Assembly (NCBI GenBank): GCA_001799975.1
Contig: MGUQ01000004.1
Location: 1 to 7,239 of the forward strand
Direction of reading: 5' to 3'
Length of the DNA stretch: 7,239 nucleotides
From: Elusimicrobia bacterium RIFCSPLOWO2_01_FULL_54_10
GTDB lineage: Bacteria; Elusimicrobiota; Elusimicrobia; 2-02-FULL-39-32
Positions 6,558 through 7,239 of the stretch are shown here, piece after piece (positions within the stretch are counted from its first letter, which is position 1; each line of letters starts with the position of its first letter). The translations under genes and the position numbers were made by a program. The notes under the pieces were generated by a model, which was given only the letters and a program-made list of their open reading frames with translations, searched no databases and was not told where the DNA came from.

Positions 6558-7239
6558 AATTCTTCATCATCGGAGGCTACACGTTTGGCAATCCTGGAGA
6601 CGAGGCCATTCTTAAATCAACCATCTACTACATTCATGATCATTTCCCGAAATCATTTTTTTATATTTGGAATGAAAACAAAGAGTATGCCGTCCATTTC
6701 GACAAGCCGGTCAGGCATAAAATGATCTTTTGGAAGCTCCCGCAATGGATGTGCCTGAATAATTTTATGTCCCGGGTCCTGGTGAAGCTCTACACGGATT
6801 TTTTCCCATTTTCCAAGTCCATCGCAATGTTCATTCACCCCATCTCCCATAAGCTGATTCACGCCCTTCGGGATTCCGACAAAGTGATATTTTTGGGGGG
6901 GGGGATATCTCAACAGCCATTACAGCCTGCTCAAAATGAATTTTCTGGCTTCCCTGGTCCAGGCTAATAACAAGCCCCTCCTGCTTTTTGGACAGACTCT
7001 GGGGCCCTTTGAAAAGCCGGCTCATCACCGCATTGCGCAGGAAATATTTGACATTGCCAAGGTGATTGTCATCCGGGACCAGCATTCCGAAAGGGAGGCG
7101 GCCCGGTTCAAAGACAAAATTCTGCGCGGAGTGGACGATGCGGTCGGCTTTAAGCCCGTGATCAGCAGCAAAGCAAAAGACGTGGTGGACGCATACTTTA
7201 AAAATAACGGGGGGGACACCATCTGCGGAGGCATTAACT
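6554..7239 (+). pseudogene. Polysaccharide pyruvyl transferase, frameshifted at a 10-G tract, 3' partial
   Basis: Family PF04230 (CsaB/polysaccharide pyruvyl transferase) enzymes add pyruvate as a ketal from phosphoenolpyruvate to sugars of surface polysaccharides, giving negative charge. The first frame begins at GTG 6554 and shows GGYTFGNPGDEAIL (residues 7-20), then VIFLGGG (111-117), and runs into unrelated sequence to a stop at 6965-6967 (137 residues). From 6903 the next frame carries the expected continuation: GGYLNSHYSLL, LLLFGQTLGPF, VIVIRDQHSE and GVDDAVGF, open to the window end. Deleting one G from the run at 6895-6904 joins the two parts as FLGGGYLN with no residue out of place. 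As written the product would be truncated after the first lobe. The intact downstream motifs argue for a recent or reversible change, or a sequencing error. The 3' end lies outside the window. The name rests on motifs; the sugar target is unknown. Confidence 0.85.
6895..6904 (+). repeat. Homopolymer run of ten G inside the pyruvyl transferase
   Basis: Ten consecutive G encode the GGG of the conserved FLGGG motif. It is the longest homopolymer I found in the window. Nine or twelve G would keep the full reading frame. Ten G stops at 6965-6967, and eleven would use the frame stopping at 6937-6939. Such tracts are the classic substrate of slipped-strand phase variation, and also of assembly or read errors. 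Confidence 0.9.

Noticed and set aside
6895..6940. Programmed -1 ribosomal frameshifting at the G run
   Set aside because: A -1 shift leads into the frame that stops at 6937-6939, not into the conserved continuation. A +1 shift or a one-base slip in the transcript would be needed, so ordinary -1 programmed frameshifting does not explain the layout.

Overview
The window is an uninterrupted run of six plus-strand genes for making and exporting a surface polysaccharide through a Wzx/Wzy-type (flippase-dependent) route. An outer-membrane-type lipoprotein of the Wza/OPX family points to a Gram-negative (diderm) bacterium. Base composition looks moderate. Nothing in the sequence fixes the genus or phylum. 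I see no RNA gene, CRISPR array, insertion sequence or gene-free stretch; the largest gap between genes is about 22 bases.

Layout: (1) bases 3-1031, the 3' part of a polyprenyl-phosphate sugar-1-phosphate transferase (WbaP/WcaJ-like) that starts the repeat unit on undecaprenyl phosphate; its N-terminus lies upstream of the window. (2) 1055-2155, a polysaccharide export lipoprotein with one PES domain and three tandem SLBB domains. (3) 2178-3929, a Wzz/Wzc-like polysaccharide co-polymerase whose fused kinase domain has lost its ATP-binding P-loop and whose periplasmic loop is unusually short. (4) 3934-4959, a UDP-glucose 4-epimerase (GalE-like). (5) about 4944-6557, a Wzx-like lipid-linked oligosaccharide flippase. 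(6) 6554 to the window end, a polysaccharide pyruvyl transferase interrupted by a one-base frameshift at a run of ten G.

Gene joints are tight (TAATG, a 22-base gap, a 4-base gap or short overlap, a 16-base overlap, a GTGA overlap), so the set is probably one transcript. As an inferred pathway, GalE supplies UDP-galactose, the transferase loads the first sugar phosphate on the carrier lipid, glycosyltransferases outside the window extend it, pyruvyl transferase adds acidic ketal groups, Wzx flips the unit, and the co-polymerase and OPX protein control chain length and export. No Wzy polymerase or ordinary glycosyltransferase is present here.

The points most worth a second look are the 10-G tract that switches the pyruvyl transferase out of frame (phase variation, recent decay or a sequence error), the pseudokinase co-polymerase, and an OPX protein that stops straight after its third SLBB domain with no outer-membrane helix.
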